Origin: Chloroflexota bacterium | Lineage (GTDB): Bacteria; Chloroflexota; Anaerolineae; B4-G1; SLSP01 | Assembly: GCA_009908585.1 (NCBI GenBank) | Contig: JAAAOZ010000145.1 | Location: 1 to 5,624 of the forward strand | DNA: 5,624 nucleotides | Direction: 5' to 3' | Shown: positions 4,828-5,624 of the stretch, one piece after another | How positions within the stretch are numbered: the stretch's first letter is position 1 | Layout of the letters: each line of letters starts with the position of its first letter | Made by a program: the position numbers and the translations under genes | Notes under the pieces: model-generated | Seen by the model: the letters and a program-made list of their open reading frames with translations, nothing else | Told to the model about the DNA's origin: nothing | Databases searched by the model: none

Positions 4828-5624
4828 ATGGGGAAGAAGCTCTCGCGGCGAGACTTTCTCTATCTGACGGGGGGCGCGCTGGGCGCCGCCGCGACGGGCT
4901 GTGGGCGGCGCGAGGCGTCGTCGCCGGGAGAGCTTCCCCGCTATGTGGATGACGACCTGCGCCACGGCTGGCCCGTCCCGCGCGGGCCGTACCTCCAGCG
5001 CGATGCGCGCATCGCGGCCTTTTGGCTCCCCGCCGATGGCGACGCGCTCCACCGCCTCTGCCAGCGTTATCTCAGCGCGCCGACGAACGGCGAATGGGAT
5101 TACGTCCCGGCGATGCCCTACGTGGCGATGTTGTACGCGGAGATGGACGTGCTCTCCACCGATGCGCGGGATCAGGCGCTGGGCCACTCGCGGGAGCGCG
5201 AGTTGAGCTTCTGGGCGCCGGTGGTGGGGCGGCGCAAGGCCGGCGGCCTCTGGACGCCCGATCACGCCGCGTGGTTTCTGCCCTGCCTCTACGTCGATAA
5301 CCCCTCGGCGCTGGTCACGGTGGCGGTTTTGATGGCGCTCTTCGCGCTGGTTCCGGGCCTGCCGTTCGTGCCCTTCATCCTCGGCAGCCTCGCGCTGGGC
5401 GCTGTCGCACTTTACGGCGCGCGCGCCCGCCCGGCGGATACCGAGCCGGAGGATCCCGACGCCGCCGCGCCCGCGCCCGAGCCGTCGATGGGCGACATCC
5501 TCGAGCTCGACGACATCCACGTGGAATTCGCGCCGGATCTCATCAATATGGTGCTCGATCCCGGCGAGGGGCTCGACGCGCGCATCGCCAACATGCGCCG
5601 CCATATCGCGACGCGCTACGGGCT
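4828..5624 (+). CDS. Chimeric open frame: Tat-exported acetoacetate-decarboxylase-like N-terminus joined to FlhA fragment (partial, no stop in window)
   Basis: An uninterrupted frame of 265 codons runs to the right edge. Residues 1-25 form a twin-arginine signal: SRRDFL (6-11), a Gly/Ala-rich hydrophobic stretch, then ATGC with a possible lipid-modified C25. This suggests export of a folded, membrane-anchored protein. Residues about 37-160 resemble the acetoacetate decarboxylase family, ending with WFLPCLYVDN where the family has a similar segment just before the GREvyGfPK motif that carries the catalytic lysine. Here that motif is missing. From about residue 158 the frame is flagellar export protein FlhA. 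The gene starts 4 nt after thiI with a weak GAGG nearby, so coupling to thiI is possible. A join artefact or recombination is more likely than a functional fusion. The Tat/ADC assignment is moderate; the mismatch of the two halves is clear. Confidence 0.75.
   Translation, partial: MGKKLSRRDFLYLTGGALGAAATGCGRREASSPGELPRYVDDDLRHGWPVPRGPYLQRDARIAAFWLPADGDALHRLCQRYLSAPTNGEWDYVPAMPYVAMLYAEMDVLSTDARDQALGHSRERELSFWAPVVGRRKAGGLWTPDHAAWFLPCLYVDNPSALVTVAVLMALFALVPGLPFVPFILGSLALGAVALYGARARPADTEPEDPDAAAPAPEPSMGDILELDDIHVEFAPDLINMVLDPGEGLDARIANMRRHIATRYG
5299..5624 (+). pseudogene. flhA: FlhA-like segment: last transmembrane helix, linker and start of the cytoplasmic domain
   Basis: FlhA is the gate protein of the flagellar type III export apparatus. 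This stretch holds a hydrophobic helix with the family's LVPGLPFVPF core (about residues 161-193 of the frame), a charged Ala/Pro/Glu linker (194-222), and MGDILELDDIHVEFAPDLIN followed by MVLDPGEGLDARIANMRRHI. The latter matches the opening of the FlhA cytoplasmic domain, and its wording is closest in my memory to Rhodobacterales proteins. About 300 N-terminal residues (seven helices and the FHIPEP loop) that should precede it are absent, replaced by the decarboxylase-like sequence. The C-terminal part continues beyond the edge. It cannot work as FlhA in this form unless the join is an artefact. Confidence 0.8.

Noticed and set aside
4813..5604. Minus-strand open frame (263 codons) opposite the last gene
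   Set aside because: Its Arg/His-rich composition is typical of an antisense shadow. The plus frame has recognisable ADC-like and FlhA sequences.
4828..5624. A novel bifunctional decarboxylase-secretion protein
   Set aside because: Both halves are broken at the join, with the catalytic lysine motif and the first seven FlhA helices missing. A chimeric join is the more economical explanation until spanning reads say otherwise.

Overview
This GC-rich bacterial window holds six protein-coding genes. One lies on the minus strand and five on the plus strand, the last running off the right edge. No rRNA, tRNA, CRISPR array or insertion sequence was recognised. The gene set (OmpR-type regulator, rhomboid protease, YggS, two-domain YggT, rhodanese-less ThiI) and the AT-rich heptamer repeat before thiI would fit an environmental Chloroflexota-like genome. 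That placement is an inference from general resemblance, not a demonstrated assignment.

Layout. Positions 130-840 (minus) encode an OmpR/PhoB-type response regulator, with no histidine kinase in the window. Its divergent upstream region (841-1139) carries a candidate minus-strand promoter, a perfect 12-bp hairpin just behind that promoter, a second spaced inverted repeat, and a candidate plus-strand promoter overlapped by a third inverted repeat. The plus strand then reads rhomboid protease (1140-1874), YggS-type PLP-binding protein (1901-2653) and two-domain YggT membrane protein (2733-3329). This probable transcription unit ends in a strong intrinsic terminator (3369-3403). A 244-bp gap (3404-3647) holds a 46-bp heptamer repeat and an extended -10 promoter placed so close to the thiI ATG that the mRNA is probably leaderless. 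thiI (3648-4823) is followed after 4 nt by a last open frame (4828 to the edge).

The most unusual object is that last frame. It begins as a Tat-exported, possibly lipid-anchored acetoacetate-decarboxylase-like protein. Around position 5299-5313, in frame and just before the expected catalytic-lysine segment, it becomes the last transmembrane helix, linker and start of the cytoplasmic domain of a flagellar export protein FlhA. The FlhA part looks alphaproteobacterial (Rhodobacterales-like). The two halves have no known functional relation, and each is broken at the join. The simplest reading is a chimeric join (misassembly or illegitimate recombination through a short shared sequence) rather than a new fusion protein, but it is the first thing to check.

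The other genes look intact and are housekeeping or regulatory: signal-dependent transcription, intramembrane proteolysis, PLP homeostasis, a membrane protein often found beside yggS, and tRNA 4-thiouridine/thiamine sulfur transfer.
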